Positions 1 to 7,573 of a DNA stretch of 31,525 nucleotides are shown piece after piece; position 1 is the first letter of the stretch, and every line of letters begins with the position of its first letter. The stretch lies in the NCBI GenBank assembly GCA_902492505.1, contig CABULU010000020.1, positions 1-31,525 of the forward strand. The letters are read 5' to 3'. Source of the DNA: an uncultured Eubacteriales bacterium (GTDB lineage Bacteria; Bacillota; Clostridia; Oscillospirales; QAKW01). Below the pieces are notes generated by a model. The model was not told the origin of the DNA. It saw only the letters and a program-made list of their open reading frames with translations, and did no database searches. A program made the position numbers and the translations under genes.

Positions 1-231
1 GAAAAGCCCGCAAGGGACGTGAGCTTTAAATATCCGTATGCCGCGGCGATCGCTCAGGCACTGAAGTCCGGGGAAATGAAGGCTGCGCACGGCAGGTTTA
101 TGCCTGAAAAAGCCGTGACGCCGCTGGAGTTTGCAGATATCTGTAAAATACATTTCGGATGTGAGATTATGCCGCCTGTCGGCACTCTGACGCATGAGAA
201 GGCGATAACCGCCATGTCTCAGGTTTTATAA
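1..231 (+). CDS. 3' end of a probable SLH-domain-like protein (5' truncated)
   Basis: The reading frame is open from the first base (E-K-P-A-R-D-V...), so this is the C-terminal ~76 residues of a longer protein cut by the window edge; the internal GTG at 19 is not the start. The segment RDV...YAAAIAQAL.SGEM...GRFMPEKAVTPLEFADICKIHFG resembles a divergent S-layer homology (SLH) repeat: DV, an amphipathic AI..AL helix, then F.P...VT..EFA. The trailing TLTHEKAITAM could be the start of another half repeat. SLH domains bind secondary cell-wall polymers and anchor surface proteins. The match is by eye and weak; the rest of the protein is outside the window. A strong terminator follows the stop. 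Confidence 0.4.
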   Translation, partial: EKPARDVSFKYPYAAAIAQALKSGEMKAAHGRFMPEKAVTPLEFADICKIHFGCEIMPPVGTLTHEKAITAMSQVL

Positions 232-237
232 ATTTAA

Positions 238-275
238 AAAATCCGGAGAGAAATTTCTCTCCGGATTTTTATTTT
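238..275. terminator. Bidirectional intrinsic terminator
   Basis: A perfect 13-bp inverted repeat (241-253 pairing with 254-266, ATCCGGAGAGAAA and its complement) is flanked by A-rich sequence on the left and TTTTATTTTT on the right. It lies between the converging SLH-like gene and fucI and could terminate both. Confidence 0.85.
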
Positions 276-278
276 TAA

Positions 279-2063
279 CTATTTGTACAGCGGACCGTAC
301 GCTTTGCACGCGGCAAAATCCGCGCTTTGGGCATTGTCCGTACCAAATGCCGTAAAGCTGTGCGGGCGGAAAATCCGTTCTTTTTCTATGTTGTGCATGC
401 TCACGGGTATGCGCAGCATGGAAGCAAGCGTTATAAGCCTGTCGCCTACATGACCGTATACCGTTACGCCGTGGTTTGCGCCCCATGTTGCCATGACGCT
501 GTAAACATCGGTAAACGCACCGCTTCCGTTAAGTTTTGGTACAAACCATGTTGTGGGCCATGTCGGGTCGGTGCGGCGGTCAAGAGCGTTATGTATTTTG
601 TCAGGCAGGTCAACGGTGTATCCTTCCGCGATCTGTAAAACCGGGCCTATTCCGTCGATTATGTTCAGGCGCAGCATTGTGACGGGCATCTGTGCCTTGC
701 AGCGAAAGTGACTTGAAAATCCACCGCCGCGGAAGTACTGGTAGTTTGCGCGGCACCAGTCGGTGGAGTCAAGACATGCCTTTATGTCTTCCTTTGTCAT
801 TTCCCAAAACGGTTTCATGCAGCCGCTGCCGTCGCGGTCTTTGGATGCTCCGGTGCCGTCAAGCGCTGTCGCGCCGGAGTTTATCAGGTGAATAAATCCG
901 TCTTTTGCTATTCCGTCGGGAGCCATGCCGCTTACACGCTTGCAGGACTCGGCGCTCCAGTAGGTGCGCACATCGTGGAAGCATGGCGCGGTATCGGATA
1001 CGAGCGTGCCCATAAGCATGGAAATGCCGTTGAGAGTGTCGTTTTCGGTTGCAAAAGCCGTTGGTGCCTTCGGTCCGTTCCAGTTAAAGGTTGACGCCAT
1101 TATCGCTTCTGTAAAGTCGCCGTTGGGCAGCCAGTCAGTCCAGTTTCGCTGACCCTGAAATCCTCCGGCTACCGCGTTTTTGCCGCGTGCCTCCTCAAGC
1201 CAGCCCATTTGGCGCAGCTTGTCGTTTCCGAACAGTATATCATGCATGACAATTGTCATCTTGACGATAAACTCCCAGTCTCCGTCAGCCGGTACAACCT
1301 TTGAGCGTGTGACAATTTCCGCAAGCTCTTTGCCTGCATTGCAGTCAAAGCCTTCTCTGCAGTTTTCCTTTACCCACGACAGAGCTTTTTGATACTCGTC
1401 TTTATCGTAAATTTCAAGCGTGATGCGGCGCAGAACCTCGGTCATGTCCACCCATTCGGCGCGTATTCCGAAATATTTCTGAAATACGTCCGCATTGCAT
1501 ATGCTGCCTGCAATACCCATTGCCACTCCGCCGATATTGACATACGCTTTGTTTTTCATCCAGCCGACGGCAACCGCCGCCTTGGCAAATCGCAGTATTT
1601 TTTCGCTTACATCCGCGGGAATTTCGGTGTTGTCAATGTCGCATACCTCTTTTCCGTATATGGAAAATGCGGGAAGCCCTTTCTGTGCATACGCTGCCAT
1701 TACCGCGGCAAGGTATACGGCTCCCGGGCGCTCCGTTCCGTTTAGCCCCCATACCGCCTTTATGGTGTGGGGGTCCATGTCCAGTGTTTCGGAGCCGTAG
1801 CACCAGCATGGGGTAACCGCAAGCGTTGCTACGACATTCTGCGCCGCGAACTGCTCGGCGCACCGGGCAGCTTCCGCGCCGCCGCCGATGGTCGAATCGC
1901 TGATGACGCACTGCACCGGCGTTGAGTCGGGATAGCGCAGAGTGCTTTCTATAAGTTCTTTTGCTTTGAGCGCCATTGTCATGGTCTGCTCTTCAAGTCC
2001 TTCACGTATTCCGCCCTGTCTGCCGTCTATTGTCGGGCGGATACCTATTTTGGGATAATTCAT
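279..2063 (-). CDS. fucI: L-fucose isomerase
   Basis: Converts L-fucose to L-fuculose, the first step of cytoplasmic L-fucose breakdown; family members also act on D-arabinose. The 594-residue product matches E. coli FucI (591 aa) along its whole length: PKIGIRP near the N-terminus, TPCWCYGSETLDMD (84-97), GTERPGAVYLAA (109-120), GFQGQRNWTD (301-310), ATENDTLNG (338-346), DVRTYWS (364-370), WGANHGV. The Mn ligands/catalytic residues correspond to E340, D364 and H531, a constant +3 offset from E. coli E337, D361 and H528. The ATG at 2063 is preceded by AAGAGGAGG at 2080-2072. No fuculokinase, aldolase, mutarotase or fucose transporter is adjacent, so the gene is isolated here. The long plus-strand ORFs within it are shadows. 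Confidence 0.97.
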   Translation of the reverse strand: MNYPKIGIRPTIDGRQGGIREGLEEQTMTMALKAKELIESTLRYPDSTPVQCVISDSTIGGGAEAARCAEQFAAQNVVATLAVTPCWCYGSETLDMDPHTIKAVWGLNGTERPGAVYLAAVMAAYAQKGLPAFSIYGKEVCDIDNTEIPADVSEKILRFAKAAVAVGWMKNKAYVNIGGVAMGIAGSICNADVFQKYFGIRAEWVDMTEVLRRITLEIYDKDEYQKALSWVKENCREGFDCNAGKELAEIVTRSKVVPADGDWEFIVKMTIVMHDILFGNDKLRQMGWLEEARGKNAVAGGFQGQRNWTDWLPNGDFTEAIMASTFNWNGPKAPTAFATENDTLNGISMLMGTLVSDTAPCFHDVRTYWSAESCKRVSGMAPDGIAKDGFIHLINSGATALDGTGASKDRDGSGCMKPFWEMTKEDIKACLDSTDWCRANYQYFRGGGFSSHFRCKAQMPVTMLRLNIIDGIGPVLQIAEGYTVDLPDKIHNALDRRTDPTWPTTWFVPKLNGSGAFTDVYSVMATWGANHGVTVYGHVGDRLITLASMLRIPVSMHNIEKERIFRPHSFTAFGTDNAQSADFAACKAYGPLYK

Positions 2064-2115
2064 TATACTTTCCTCCTCTTAAATGTGAATTTTCATTCGC
2101 GTTTTTAGTATTTTT

Positions 2116-2146
2116 ATTATAATTATAAACTTGCTCTGTGCGTCAA
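2116..2146 (-). promoter_or_regulatory. Candidate sigma-A promoter for fucI
   Basis: On the minus strand TTGACG (2146-2141) is followed after 19 bp by TATAAT (2121-2116). This places the start about 45 nt upstream of the fucI ATG. The -10 is perfect; the spacer is 2 bp longer than ideal. Confidence 0.5.
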
Positions 2147-2209
2147 TCCATTGATATACACTCAAATTTTATGTGTTTTCTGATACAATCTTCATTAGTT
2201 TTGTGAAAA

Positions 2210-2230
2210 ATATAACATAAAATGTTATAT
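2210..2230. promoter_or_regulatory. Operator-like inverted repeat
   Basis: ATATAACAT (2210-2218), AAA, ATGTTATAT (2222-2230): a perfect 9-bp inverted repeat with a 3-nt spacer. It sits between the divergent fucI gene and the surface-protein gene, about 65 bp upstream of the fucI -35. The spacing suits a dimeric repressor or activator, but AT-rich chance palindromes are common here. Confidence 0.35.
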
Positions 2231-2300
2231 TATAGTGTATTATAACAAGGCAGTATTTCTTGATTTTTACATTTTAATATGATAAAATTCAATATAGTTT

Positions 2301-2504
2301 ATGATTGTGCAAGGGAGAACAGGTTATGCAAACTGCACAAATTACAAAATTTACTCAAAAGGGGTGATATCTGCCCTCTGTTAGCTAAATTGACTAACAC
2401 CCGAGGGAAAGAAAAGATTATATAGACGTCTCCGAATTTTGACGGTGTTTTCCGGAGAACGTATTGTCACTGAAAACGCCGAAAAAAGAATAGGAGTGTA
2501 AAAA
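2301..2504 (+). promoter_or_regulatory. Structured 5' leader with two possible pseudoknots (unidentified regulatory RNA)
   Basis: This gene-free stretch precedes the surface-protein gene. Hairpin A: TTGTGCA (2305-2311) with TGCACAA (2334-2340). Element B: CCCTC (2374-2378) with GAGGG (2403-2407), an inner GTTAG/CTAAC stem (2380-2384/2394-2398), and GGGT (2362-2365) able to pair with ACCC (2399-2402). Element C: a stem of nine pairs with one bulge (2426-2434/2453-2462) whose loop segment 2444-2452 pairs over nine positions (one G-U) with 2472-2480, giving H-type pseudoknot geometry with 9-nt connecting loops. The ribosome binding site AGGAG (2492-2496) starts 12 nt after element C. No U-tract follows, so translational control is likelier than termination. 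Possible -10 hexamers occur upstream (TATGAT at 2278, TATAGT at 2293), but I see no convincing -35. I could not match it to a known riboswitch from memory. Confidence 0.5.
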
Positions 2505-4742
2505 ATGAACAAAAGCACAAACACAAAAAGAGCATTGACTATGAGCGTTGTTTCGTTGCTTGTCTGCGTTGCGGTGTTTATCGGTTCTACATTCGCGTGG
2601 TTTACCGATTCCGCGTCGGTTAACGTGAGCAGCATCCGGTCGGGTAAGCTTGACATTGGTTTGGAAATGTCCGAGGACGGCGTAACATGGACAGATGCAG
2701 AGACGAAAGGACAAGTTCTTGAATTTGTTAAGGACGATGGCGCTGCGGCAAACGAGGCAATCCTTTGGGAGCCGGGATGTACATATAAACTTCCGCAGCT
2801 GCGCGTTGTAAACAAAGGCAATCTTGCTTTGAAGTACAGAATAGTCATTACCGGAATTAACGGCAGCGCAAAGCTTAACGAGGCTATTGAATGGACAATA
2901 AACGGTCTTGATATTAATTCAGATCTGCACTTGGCTGCAGGTGTAAAATCCGATGTGCTTACAATATCCGGGCATATGAAAGAGACTGCGGGCAACGAAT
3001 ATCAGGGACTTACCATAGACGGTGTATCTATTACTGTTGTTGCAACACAGGACACTGTTGAGTTTGACAGCCAGACAAATCAGTATGACGGGCTTGCGGC
3101 ATGGGACGGCACGGCAGCGGCTGATGTCGCCGAAGACAACGGTGTATACACCATTACAAACGGGCAGGAGCTTGCCTGGTTTGCAAATCAGGTGAACAGC
3201 GGTAATAAGTTTTCCGGAAAAACCGTTAAGCTCGCAAGCGATATCAACCTGTTTAATCAGCCGTGGACTCCTGCCGGAAATGTTGATTCCTATCCGAGTA
3301 TTACCTTTGCAGGCGTCTTTGACGGAGGTAATCATACGATATATAATCTGAACACTTCGGCGACCGGCGCATATGCGGCGGCAGGTCTTTTCGGTTCTAT
3401 AACCGGCAAGGTGAAAAATCTCAGAGTTGTTAATGCGACTGTTGACAGCACTCATTATGCCGGCGTTATCGCTGGGTATTCATCTGCCAATGTTGGAATG
3501 GAAATCAGCAACTGCTACGTTGAAAATGCAACGGTAACGTCTTATGTTGTAAAGCAGCCCGACGGTTCATATGACAACGGAGATAAGGCAGGCGGTATTA
3601 TAGGATATTGTGTTGCGGGCGACGTTGTAAAGGGCTGTACCGTTAAGAACTCCTCCGTTACGGGCTACCGTGATATCGGAGGTATTGCGGGCGCATCGGC
3701 AGCTTCGATTACCTATTGTACCGTAGACGGCGTGACCGTAAGCCAGAATAACGAGAACGGCTATCAGTCATCAGTTCCCACGACCATAGATAAAATCGTG
3801 GGCAGAAAGCTTGACGGAATAGTTTTAAATGATAATACGGCTGTAAATTCCGAGATAGTTTTGACTGCAAATCCTGACAATGTTCAGACCATGCTTGACA
3901 ACGCATCAGACGGTACTGTCATTAAACTGGCTCCCGGAAATTACGGGACGCTGCGTTTGGGTCAGTCCAAGGCGAAGACAGAGGTCGTTTCAACCGGCAA
4001 TGAGTATGCCCGTTATGTACGCACCGTTGAAGGTCTGACGATTGAGGGTCAGGACGGTGCGGTCATTGACGGCTTTGAGATTAAGGTAGGTCATATTTAC
4101 GGTGCGGGAGTAAACCCGGTTACCGGTCTTGAAATAAACGGTACGACTAACGGTTATTACAGCACGGTTAATGTTAAAGATCTTAAACTTAGCAATATAG
4201 GGCTTACAAAATCTGTCTATATCGCAGCAGATACGTCTGAATATCTTAATCTTGACGGCATGACGATTACGGGCTGTTCCTTTATCGGGGATGCTGCAAA
4301 CATAACTGTTAATGCGGCGTGGAATAAGCTTGCACATATTGCCGGAGGCTCCAATTATATAAGAAACGTGCTTATTGAAAATTGTAATGTTACAAACGCT
4401 TTTCAGGGCGTTTATACCTACGGTAACCGCGACATTACGATAAGAAACTGCACATTTGATAATTTGGATCATAATGCTGTTGCTATTCAGGATAATCAGT
4501 CTTATAACGGCGGTACGATTGTAGTAGAGGGCAATACAATCAGCAATGTTACAGATCGCGTATTCCGCGTCGGTAACTTTAAAGAGGGCTCGCTGGTGTT
4601 TAAGAACAACACGATTGTAAATTCCGGGGATACAAGCGATCCGTCTAATCCGTATTATAAGGCGGCAAGTATAGCTTCGGGTGTTTCAGTAAGCTTTGAC
4701 GGAAATACAGTAGACGGCAATCCTTGGGCTCCGAATGCATAA
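2505..4742 (+). CDS. Secreted surface protein: SipW-type signal, camelysin/TasA-like N-domain, GLUG-like and beta-helix repeats
   Basis: 745 residues. The N-terminus has a basic segment, a hydrophobic stretch (about 11-31) and STFAWFTDS (28-36), the pattern of SipW-processed TasA/camelysin proteins. Residues ~35-185 look like the beta-sandwich of that family (GKLDIGLEMS.DG, LRVVNKGNLALKYRIVITG). From about 200 onwards come GLUG-like repeats (GQELAWFANQVN, FDGGNHTIYNLN, AGLFGSITGKVKNLRVVNATV, AGGIIGYC, IGGIAGAS), then a right-handed beta-helix of the pectate-lyase type with N-rich turns (IENCNVTN, IRNCTFDNL, VEGNTISNV, FKNNTIVNS). There is no LPXTG motif or C-terminal hydrophobic anchor. The likely role is extracellular matrix or adhesion, possibly glycan binding; no catalytic residues are recognised. 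AGGAG at 2492-2496 supports the ATG. No sipW-like signal peptidase is in the window. Confidence 0.7.
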   Translation: MNKSTNTKRALTMSVVSLLVCVAVFIGSTFAWFTDSASVNVSSIRSGKLDIGLEMSEDGVTWTDAETKGQVLEFVKDDGAAANEAILWEPGCTYKLPQLRVVNKGNLALKYRIVITGINGSAKLNEAIEWTINGLDINSDLHLAAGVKSDVLTISGHMKETAGNEYQGLTIDGVSITVVATQDTVEFDSQTNQYDGLAAWDGTAAADVAEDNGVYTITNGQELAWFANQVNSGNKFSGKTVKLASDINLFNQPWTPAGNVDSYPSITFAGVFDGGNHTIYNLNTSATGAYAAAGLFGSITGKVKNLRVVNATVDSTHYAGVIAGYSSANVGMEISNCYVENATVTSYVVKQPDGSYDNGDKAGGIIGYCVAGDVVKGCTVKNSSVTGYRDIGGIAGASAASITYCTVDGVTVSQNNENGYQSSVPTTIDKIVGRKLDGIVLNDNTAVNSEIVLTANPDNVQTMLDNASDGTVIKLAPGNYGTLRLGQSKAKTEVVSTGNEYARYVRTVEGLTIEGQDGAVIDGFEIKVGHIYGAGVNPVTGLEINGTTNGYYSTVNVKDLKLSNIGLTKSVYIAADTSEYLNLDGMTITGCSFIGDAANITVNAAWNKLAHIAGGSNYIRNVLIENCNVTNAFQGVYTYGNRDITIRNCTFDNLDHNAVAIQDNQSYNGGTIVVEGNTISNVTDRVFRVGNFKEGSLVFKNNTIVNSGDTSDPSNPYYKAASIASGVSVSFDGNTVDGNPWAPNA

Positions 4743-4768
4743 AAATATTTAAACTGTAAAAAATAATA

Positions 4769-4818
4769 AAAAGCACCTTCGGCAGCGATTCAGTCTGCTG
4801 CCGAAGGTGCTTTATTTT
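4769..4818. terminator. Bidirectional intrinsic terminator
   Basis: A 17-bp perfect stem (4770-4786 with 4797-4813) and 10-nt loop, A-rich on the left and TTTATTTTAT on the right. It separates the plus-strand surface-protein gene from the minus-strand thioesterase. Confidence 0.9.
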
Positions 4819-4841
4819 ATAATCCGGGGCAAAAAATACGG

Positions 4842-5573
4842 CTATTTATTTACTGTTGCGGTGAAAACAACGTCGCCGTTTTGCGCACGAGCCTCGATAT
4901 AACAGCCGTCGCCGTCATTGGCGCGATACAATGCCAGCGTCTCTTTTTCGAAACACTGCCGCCTGTAAATCATTTCAAACGATTTAATTGTCATATTCTT
5001 CATTTCGCTGCCTGAAAAACAGTCCAGCGCCATCCGTATATAGGAAATATTATTTACGTGCCCGTTAATGTCAAGGTCGGAAAGCCGCATGGTTCTTTTA
5101 TAGCAAAGGTTTTGTTTAGTGACATCAAGCGTAAAGTTGGAATATTTGCCGACTTTCCGTTCGGTAAGGTATTGGGGAAAGAGCTCTCCCAGTATAGATG
5201 TTTTAAGTACCTCGGAGGTATTCTTGTCCAAAAGGCACCAGTCGGTGTATGCGTTTATGCAGTCGAACTCCTGTTCATCGCGTATTGAAAAGCAGCGTCC
5301 AAACCGCATGACACCCGGCTTTAACGGCCATGTGACAGCCTTTATAGTCTCACCGTTTGCCGGAAAGCGTGTTATTTCAAAACGCGCCTTAGCTATCACC
5401 CATTTCGCACCATGGTTATTAAGTACGCTGTTAAAACCTACTCCCATCTCCTCTGTGTGCAGCGTTACTGCGTACTGAAATATGCTCATAGCGTCCGCTA
5501 CGCTCATTTTGCCGTCAAAGCCGACGGAGTTTACGTTGACTGGGCTTTTTATTGAAAAAATATTGTCTGTCAT
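4842..5573 (-). CDS. Acyl-ACP thioesterase (FatA/FatB-like family)
   Basis: Predicted to hydrolyse acyl-ACP and release free fatty acids, acting in the cytoplasm. The 243-residue protein has the double hotdog layout of bacterial acyl-ACP thioesterases: an N-terminal hotdog (about 1-130; helix ADAMSIFQYAVTLHTEEMG at 26-44) and a C-terminal one. The second contains SDLDINGHVNNISY (165-178), the family motif with D168, N170 and H172 in the active-site region. The ATG at 5573 overlaps the deacetylase stop by 4 nt (ATGA), so translation is probably coupled. Its product could alter membrane fatty-acid supply; the substrate chain length cannot be read from the sequence. Confidence 0.85.
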   Translation of the reverse strand: MTDNIFSIKSPVNVNSVGFDGKMSVADAMSIFQYAVTLHTEEMGVGFNSVLNNHGAKWVIAKARFEITRFPANGETIKAVTWPLKPGVMRFGRCFSIRDEQEFDCINAYTDWCLLDKNTSEVLKTSILGELFPQYLTERKVGKYSNFTLDVTKQNLCYKRTMRLSDLDINGHVNNISYIRMALDCFSGSEMKNMTIKSFEMIYRRQCFEKETLALYRANDGDGCYIEARAQNGDVVFTATVNK

Positions 5574-6412
5574 AGCTTGATAGTTTCTCCTTTCGGTATT
5601 TTATAAATGCTTTTACTGTCAAGACTTATCCAGACGTCGGCGGACGTCGGATTAAATACATTATGTCCGTCAGCGGAAAATATTAGAGAATTAAACGCCT
5701 GCACATAGTCGTAAACTTCAATGTTTGTGGCGTACCAAATTTCGGGATTGCCTCCGATTTTTTCAAAAAAACGTTCGATTACATTCCAGTTATTATCGCT
5801 TTCAAATTCAAACGTATGTCCCCAAAGATAAAAGAATAAGGGAGAGCGTTTCGGCGTATCGCTGAGAAAATTATCTGCAAGCTCCATAAGACTGGCGTCC
5901 TTGTGGTGACAGGTCGGATTTAACATCAGCCAGTTTTCGGGCAGCCGGAATTTATGCGTTGATACAGTTGTTCTGGCATAAACTATGCCGCAGCTTTTAA
6001 GAATATTTGCTATATCGTCGCTGTACGCACCGTATGGGTATGCGTGTCCGCGGCAGATTGTGCCATACTGATTTTCTATGTTTCTTCTGTCCTCTATTAT
6101 CTCATGTACTGCCTCTGACAATGGTATGTTGGGCAGCCAGGCATGGTGAAGCGCATGTGTTGCCACCTCGAAAAGCGGCTGATCCTTATAGGTCTCAAGG
6201 CATTGTCTTTGAGTCATCGGGCGGTGTACTCTGCCTTTCTCGAATATTTTGCCCTCAGGCGAGTAGTTGCCGGTGCTGATGTTGAAGGTGCCGGCAATGC
6301 CGTGCTTTTTCATGAGAGCGCAAAGACGCATGTCCTGCTCTACCCCGTCGTCATAACTTAGCGTTAGACATTTGGCAAGCCCTCCGGGAAACCGTAAATG
6401 AAGGTTATTCAA
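5570..6412 (-). CDS. Polysaccharide deacetylase (NodB-like) family protein
   Basis: Carbohydrate esterase family 4-like. From a TTG start at 6412 it has 280 residues: LTLSYDDG (16-23, the metal-binding DD), THALHH (85-90, the HxxxH metal site H86/H90) and AYPYG (124-128). All three core NodB motifs are present. There is no signal peptide or membrane segment, so it may be cytoplasmic or act on a small substrate rather than on peptidoglycan. An upstream in-frame ATG at 6460 would add MYLCVYKTLLNSEVIK but lacks a Shine-Dalgarno sequence; GAGGTGA at 6424-6418 favours the TTG. It overlaps the downstream thioesterase by 4 nt. It lies just after a broken membrane-protein ORF, so the three form or once formed one operon. 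Confidence 0.8.
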   Translation of the reverse strand: MNNLHLRFPGGLAKCLTLSYDDGVEQDMRLCALMKKHGIAGTFNISTGNYSPEGKIFEKGRVHRPMTQRQCLETYKDQPLFEVATHALHHAWLPNIPLSEAVHEIIEDRRNIENQYGTICRGHAYPYGAYSDDIANILKSCGIVYARTTVSTHKFRLPENWLMLNPTCHHKDASLMELADNFLSDTPKRSPLFFYLWGHTFEFESDNNWNVIERFFEKIGGNPEIWYATNIEVYDYVQAFNSLIFSADGHNVFNPTSADVWISLDSKSIYKIPKGETIKL

Positions 6413-6440
6413 TTTAATCACCTCAGAATTTAATAATGTT

Positions 6441-6691
6441 TTATATACACATAAATACAAGATAACCGATATATCCCGTTATCATGACCACGCTCTGCCA
6501 GAGATGAAGCTTTCGGGTTATTATGGCAGGGATAACTGCGATAAGCGCAATTGCAAGGCAGACCGGGATGTCTGTATACAGAGTGTCTGTGCCACGGGCA
6601 GCGAGCCGCCTTTGATTATAAATACGAGTCCGACTGCAAATACGAGATATACCGCCCACGGTCTGAGCAGGTTTATTACAGCGTCAGTCAA
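6441..6691 (-). pseudogene. Frameshifted small membrane protein or antiporter C-terminal remnant
   Basis: On the minus strand one frame reads TDAVINLLRPWAVYLVFAVG followed by LVFIIKGGSLPVAQTL from a possible TTG at 6691 (GGGGA 9 nt upstream). Another frame continues YTDIPVCLAIALIAVIPAII then TRKLHLWQSVVMITGYIGYLVFMCI to the stop at 6441. Joined, they give about 83 residues with three hydrophobic segments; the span of 251 nt is not a multiple of three. The break lies near 6570-6590, around a repeated CAGACA. The last ~40 residues resemble the C-terminus of Na+/Ca2+ (CaCA) antiporters (TDIP...WQ....GY..Y), so it may be a decayed fragment of one. A good promoter lies upstream and the deacetylase follows 28 nt after the stop. 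A sequencing error is possible. Confidence 0.5.
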
Positions 6692-6757
6692 TTCAAATGT
6701 TCCCCGTTCACTCTATTTCTTCGCTGTGCCGGAAGCCCTCGTTCGGATATTTTCAAA

Positions 6758-6783
6758 ACATAAAATATTCTATTATTTTATGT
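6758..6783. promoter_or_regulatory. Operator-like inverted repeat over a -10 element
   Basis: ACATAAAATA (6758-6767), 6 nt, TATTTTATGT (6774-6783): a perfect 10-bp inverted repeat. It covers the -10 and part of the spacer of the minus-strand promoter at 6767-6795, a natural place for repressor binding. No cognate regulator is adjacent. Confidence 0.4.
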
Positions 6784-6795
6784 AATAAATGTCAA
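6767..6795 (-). promoter_or_regulatory. Sigma-A promoter for the deacetylase/thioesterase operon
   Basis: TTGACA (6795-6790), 17 bp, TAGAAT (6772-6767): a consensus -35, ideal spacing and a 5/6 match at -10. Transcription would start near 6760 and run through the frameshifted membrane ORF into the deacetylase and thioesterase. Confidence 0.75.
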
Positions 6796-6804
6796 GGCAA
6801 CTTA

Positions 6805-6833
6805 TTGTAAATTATGTAATTATATTATATAAT
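6805..6833 (+). promoter_or_regulatory. Sigma-A promoter for the trmK-to-tsaD run
   Basis: TTGTAA (6805-6810), 17 bp, TATAAT (6828-6833), giving a start near 6840 and a leader of about 60 nt before the trmK ATG. It is divergent from the minus-strand promoter, with the two -35 elements 9 bp apart. Confidence 0.7.
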
Positions 6834-6898
6834 GTATTATGTAAGCTATACGCATTAAACAGCTGCGGTAAAGCCCGCCGCTTATTTTGGGAGAAAAT

Positions 6899-7573
6899 AT
6901 GCTTGATGCCCGTCTTTCAATGATATATAATCTGCTGCCTGAGGGTGAAATTTTGTGCGATGTCGGAACTGACCACTGCAAGCTGGCAGTTTACGCGGTA
7001 AAGCAGGGCAGAGTACCGGCGGCGTTGGCAACGGATTTGCGTCCGGGACCGCTTGCTGCGGCGCGAAAAACTGTTGAGGCACACAAAATGGCAGATAAAA
7101 TACAGCTTATGCTGTCGGACGGTTTTTTAAATATTCCTAAGAGGTTGTTTGACAAAATCGGATGTTTTGTTATTGCCGGTATGGGTGGCGAGCTGATAGA
7201 GTCAATTCTGAGCCGGAGACTTACCGACAAGCGGCTTGTTTTGCAGCCGATGAGCGCGGTTTATGAGCTGGAGCGGTATCTGAGTCAAAACGGGTATGCC
7301 GTTGAAAAGCGCGTATTCTGCCGAGACGGAGATAAAATGTATACTGCAGTGCTTTGCCGCCGTGACGGCAAGGCGCGTGAGTTTTGCCCGTTTTATGGTG
7401 CGGTGCGCGATAAAAACTTTTATCTATATCTTGAAAAGGAGCTTCTGCGTGTACGCAAGGCGCTTGACGGCATGCACCGGTCGGATAATATCGATACGGA
7501 AAGAAAGCGCGCACTTGAGCTGCTTGAAAAAATCATAACTTCCAATATGACGGAGAGAAAAAATGAAAATTGA
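6899..7573 (+). CDS. trmK: tRNA (adenine-22-N1)-methyltransferase, TrmK family
   Basis: SAM-dependent methylation of A22 in the D-loop of tRNAs. The 224-residue product begins like the family (MLDARLSMIYNLLPEG), followed by the SAM-binding motif DVGTDHCKL (21-29), ATDLRPGPLAAA (44-55) and FVIAGMGGELI, the DUF633/TrmK signature. Residues after ~170 form a Lys/Arg/Glu-rich C-terminal helical part typical of TrmK. The ATG at 6899 is preferred over the in-frame TTG at 6887 because GGGAG (6889-6893) lies 5 nt upstream of it. The stop overlaps the next gene by 11 nt. The trmK-nif3 pairing is common in Bacillota and supports the call. Confidence 0.92.
   Translation: MLDARLSMIYNLLPEGEILCDVGTDHCKLAVYAVKQGRVPAALATDLRPGPLAAARKTVEAHKMADKIQLMLSDGFLNIPKRLFDKIGCFVIAGMGGELIESILSRRLTDKRLVLQPMSAVYELERYLSQNGYAVEKRVFCRDGDKMYTAVLCRRDGKAREFCPFYGAVRDKNFYLYLEKELLRVRKALDGMHRSDNIDTERKRALELLEKIITSNMTERKNEN

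Noticed and set aside
2301..2504. Cyclic-di-GMP type I or II riboswitch
   Set aside because: The conserved cores of those classes as I remember them are not present; surface-protein context alone is not enough.
2381..2995. 204-codon minus-strand ORF over the leader and the surface-protein start
   Set aside because: Low-complexity translation, overlaps a real signal peptide and structured leader on the other strand.
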